In this document: positions 62,006-64,000 of the stretch, one piece after another | Numbering within the stretch: the stretch's first letter is position 1 | Layout: the number at the start of each line of letters is the position of its first letter | DNA from: Stenotrophomonas sp. HITSZ_GD | Lineage (GTDB): Bacteria; Pseudomonadota; Gammaproteobacteria; Xanthomonadales; Xanthomonadaceae | Direction of reading: 5' to 3' | Assembly (NCBI RefSeq): GCF_029543105.1 | Contig: NZ_JARQXB010000015.1 | Location: 17,588 to 81,587, forward strand | DNA length: 64,000 nucleotides | Notes under the pieces: generated by a model | Told to the model about the DNA's origin: nothing | The model's database searches: none | The model's input: only the letters and a program-made list of their open reading frames with translations | Made by a program: the position numbers and the translations under genes

Positions 62006-62033
62006 ATATCGGCCGCATCCGGCCTTCTCTTGA
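62006..62033 (-). promoter_or_regulatory. FliA (sigma28) promoter of fliS-fliT-tPilZ
   Basis: Minus-strand TCAAG (TCAA at 62030-62033), then 16 bases from TCAA, then GCCGATAT (62006-62013), seven of eight matches. Spacing is one base longer than the other sites, as at cheR. Confidence 0.72.
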
Positions 62034-62038
62034 GCCCG

Positions 62039-63397
62039 TCAGCTGTTCGAGGACGAGGCCAGCTGCTGGGTCAGGTAGTCGCTGGTGGTCTGCATCTTGG
62101 CCACGATGGTGTCCATGGCGGTGAAGCGGGCGGTGTAGCGGGTGGTCGCCTCGTCCATGCGCTTGTCCAGATCGTCCAGCTGCGCTTCCAGGTCCTTGAT
62201 CTGCGCGTTGAGGCTGTTGGTGCGCAGGGTGATGGAGCCGTTGGTGGAGTTGAGGTTGCTGTTGAGCATGCTGTTCAGGCCCTTGCCGACGCTGCCGTCG
62301 CTGCCGAACAGCTTCTGCGCCGCGCTCGGGTCGGCGGCCAGGGCGGTATCGAACTTGGCCGCATCGAAGCTCAGCGAACCGTCGGTGGCGATGCTCACGC
62401 CCATGGTCTTGAGTTCGCTGACGTTGCCGCTGAGCTGGCTGCGCAGCTGGGTCTGCAGGCCGCGCACCATCGCATCGCCGGTCAGCGCCGAGGCCTTCTG
62501 CGTGTCGGCGTTGTAGGCGCTGGAGGACTTGAGCACCGTCACCACCGCGTTGTACGCACTGACGAAGGCGCTGATGTTGGTCTTGATCGAGGTGTTGTCC
62601 TTGCCGATGGACAGGCTGTAGGGCGTGCCTTCGTTGGCCTTGGTCAGGTTGAGCACCACACCGGGGATCAGGTCGGCGACGGCGTTGCTGCTGGAGGTGC
62701 GCTCGAAGCCGTCCACGCGTACCAGCGCGTCCTTGGCGGCCACGGTCTGGGTGAGGCCGGTGCCGCCGCCGGTGGCGGGGTAGGTGAGGTCGGCCAGGCC
62801 GCCGTTGCCGCCGCTGCTCGTGAGGGTCATGGTGCCGGCGGTGCCGGTATCGGCGGCGGTGAGTACCAGGTGCTGGCCATCGTTGGCGGTGACGACGCTG
62901 GCGGTCACGCCCTTGCCGCCGGCGGCCTTGTTGATCGCGGCCGCCACGTCGGAGAGCTTGCTGCCCTCGGCGATGGTGACGTTCAGGCTGTCCTTGCCGC
63001 TATCGCCGAACGCGATCGTCAAGGTGCCGTCGCCGACCACCTTGTCGCTGGCGTAGGCGCCGGAGGTGAGCTTCTGCCGCTCGGCGATGTTGACCACTTC
63101 CACGTTGTAGTTGCCGGCGGTGGCGCTGCTGGTGGCGGTGGCGGTGAAGCCGGCGCCGTCGCCCACGGTGGCCTTGTAGGCCTGGCTGTCGATGCTGGTG
63201 GTCAGCGTCTTGAGCGCGGTCTGCAGGTTGGCCATACCGCTTTTGATGGTGCTGATGGCCGACAGCTGCGCCGAGGCGGCGGTGCCGGCATTGTTGATCC
63301 GGGTTTCTTCCGGCTTGCGGTCTGCGGCGACGAGGTTGGCCACGAGGGTCGGGATGTCCAGGCCCGAGCCGATCTGGTAAAGCGACGAACCTGCCAT
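62039..63397 (-). CDS. fliD: FliD, flagellar filament cap protein
   Basis: A 452-residue protein. The N-terminal FliD domain has LYQIGSGLDIPTLVANLVAADRKP. The central region contains Thr/Ser/Gly-rich beta domains, including LIPGVVLNLTKANEGTPYSLSI. The C-terminal coiled coil reads LEAQLDDLDKRMDEATTRYTARFTAMDTIVAKM. It caps the filament and guides flagellin polymerisation. I chose ATG 63397 (MAGSSLYQIG). Confidence 0.96.
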   Translation of the reverse strand: MAGSSLYQIGSGLDIPTLVANLVAADRKPEETRINNAGTAASAQLSAISTIKSGMANLQTALKTLTTSIDSQAYKATVGDGAGFTATATSSATAGNYNVEVVNIAERQKLTSGAYASDKVVGDGTLTIAFGDSGKDSLNVTIAEGSKLSDVAAAINKAAGGKGVTASVVTANDGQHLVLTAADTGTAGTMTLTSSGGNGGLADLTYPATGGGTGLTQTVAAKDALVRVDGFERTSSSNAVADLIPGVVLNLTKANEGTPYSLSIGKDNTSIKTNISAFVSAYNAVVTVLKSSSAYNADTQKASALTGDAMVRGLQTQLRSQLSGNVSELKTMGVSIATDGSLSFDAAKFDTALAADPSAAQKLFGSDGSVGKGLNSMLNSNLNSTNGSITLRTNSLNAQIKDLEAQLDDLDKRMDEATTRYTARFTAMDTIVAKMQTTSDYLTQQLASSSNS

Positions 63398-63457
63398 GCG
63401 GAATCTCCTGACCTGGGCGGCGGGGGTGCGTGCGGCACGCGCCACCGGATAACGGGA

Positions 63458-63484
63458 ATAGCGGCCGCGCGCCGCCGGGCTTGA
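63458..63484 (-). promoter_or_regulatory. FliA (sigma28) promoter of fliD
   Basis: Minus-strand TCAA (63481-63484), 15 bases, GCCGCTAT (63458-63465), six of eight matches. Confidence 0.68.
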
Positions 63485-63519
63485 GGGCCTTGGCGGCGCG
63501 GGTGCGCCGGTGGGGATGG

Positions 63520-63536
63520 ATGCAAGAGCTGTGCCG
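63520..63536 (-). promoter_or_regulatory. Sigma54 (RpoN) promoter of fliD
   Basis: Minus-strand CGGCACA (63530-63536), 4 bases, TTGCAT (63520-63525): complete -24/-12 match. It lies upstream of the FliA site, so fliD appears to have two promoters. Confidence 0.82.
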
Positions 63537-63539
63537 GCG

Positions 63540-63946
63540 GGTGGTGGGTTTTTGGCGGGCGCGCGCTCGTGTTTTGGGCGGTTTGTTGCGGCTTCTTACG
63601 TTGCGGGCACCGGCCTGGCGGGTATGGTCGTCACGGCTCAGCAGACATCCCTGTCCGATTCGCCGCCGCGGGCCATTCGCGGCTAATCCCGCTGCGCGGG
63701 CTTAGCCCCCAAAGTTTGCTACGCAAACTTCGGGCTCCGCTTCCACCTTGCCTATCCCCCGCGCCTTCGGCGCGCCCCCCTTAACAAAAGGGGGGCTCTC
63801 CCTCCGTTGGACCCCTCTCGATTCCGATCTACCAGCAGGTCGAGGTGAGCCGCTCCTCAGGGAGACGCGGGCGGCGCGGGGCGTCGCCTTTGCTCTTGTT
63901 GTCCGGCTGCGGAAGTCTCTCGGGCCTGCGGGGGCTGGGCCCTTTC
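63540..63946. other. Intergenic region with three hairpins, no gene supported
   Basis: About 400 bases without a supportable gene. It contains an inverted repeat around GCTAATCCCGC (63682-63706), an 8-bp perfect hairpin AAGTTTGC/GCAAACTT (63712-63730), a short CG-rich hairpin with TTCG loop (about 63760-63775) and a CCCCCCTT/AAGGGGGG hairpin shortly after. Such clusters are typical dispersed intergenic sequence of this family. Open frames here read as Arg/Pro-rich sequence without domains. Confidence 0.65.
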
Positions 63947-64000
63947 GGGACCGTAGGCGACATGGATGTCGCCTACGAGCCCCCATGGATGGGTTCACGG
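63947..64000. repeat. Nested inverted-repeat core, copy 3, cut by window edge
   Basis: The sequence from GGGACCGTAGGCGACATGG onward matches the core of the elements at 7473-7580 and 7761-7864, in the same orientation as copy 2, and stops at the window end. Confidence 0.8.

Noticed and set aside
63702..63998. Minus-strand frame of 98 codons at the right edge
   Set aside because: It runs through hairpin and repeat sequence (reading ESPPFVKGG and similar), a type of open frame produced by dispersed intergenic repeats of this family.

Overview
The window is a dense flagellar and chemotaxis locus from a GC-rich gammaproteobacterium, most likely a member of the Xanthomonadaceae/Lysobacteraceae (Lysobacter, Luteimonas, Xanthomonas or Stenotrophomonas type). 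Three things point there: the flhB-flhA-flhF-flhG-fliA-cheYZA-motCD-parC order, a polar-flagellum rpoN/fleQ regulatory pair, and a family-typical intergenic repeat containing a GTAGGCGACAT hairpin. I cannot name the genus. Every gene I can support (56) lies on the minus strand, so transcription runs right to left through all 64 kb. No fliC, flg gene, rRNA, tRNA, CRISPR array or insertion sequence was seen.

Layout in the direction of transcription. 63.4-59.9 kb: fliD (filament cap), then fliS, fliT, a tPilZ protein and a LuxR-type response regulator. 59.7-55.7 kb: rpoN (sigma54), a lone receiver domain, fleQ (sigma54 activator) and an acyltransferase. 55.6-44.9 kb: a seven-gene glycan operon encoding a glycerol-3-phosphate cytidylyltransferase, two TagF-like glycerophosphotransferases, an ATP-grasp/HAD fusion, a glycosyltransferase, a sugar aminotransferase and a three-domain 1150-residue glycosyltransferase. 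44.8-37.9 kb: fliEFGHIJK. 37.6-32.3 kb: fliLMNOP, an insertion of two unrelated genes, then fliQR. 32.2-29.3 kb: a propeller-sensor diguanylate cyclase. 29.2-13.4 kb: flhB, flhA, flhF, flhG, fliA, cheY, cheZ, cheA, motC, motD, parC, parP, a STAS protein, a second cheY and a second cheA. 13.1-0 kb: four MCP genes, ycgR, cheW, a periplasmic OB-fold-like protein and the start of cheR.

The regulatory hierarchy can be read from the promoters. Good -24/-12 (sigma54) sites precede fliD, the glycan operon, fliE, fliL and flhB. Good FliA (sigma28) sites precede fliD, fliS, the diguanylate cyclase, motC, the MCP4-MCP3 pair, MCP2, cheW, the OB-fold/MCP1 pair and cheR, with a weaker one before ycgR. RpoN and FleQ would therefore switch on the hook-basal-body and export genes, FlhF/FlhG and FliA. 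FliA would then switch on the stator, chemoreceptor, adaptation and c-di-GMP genes.

The most notable observation is that the glycerol-phosphate glycan operon carries a sigma54 promoter whose 16-base core is identical to that of flhB. This ties an unusual teichoic-acid-like chemistry to flagellar assembly, plausibly to flagellin modification. Other points of interest are the fliP/fliQ insertion, a CTACA-type subclass of FliA promoters shared by cheR, the cyclase and ycgR, two CheA modules in one operon, and nested inverted repeats.
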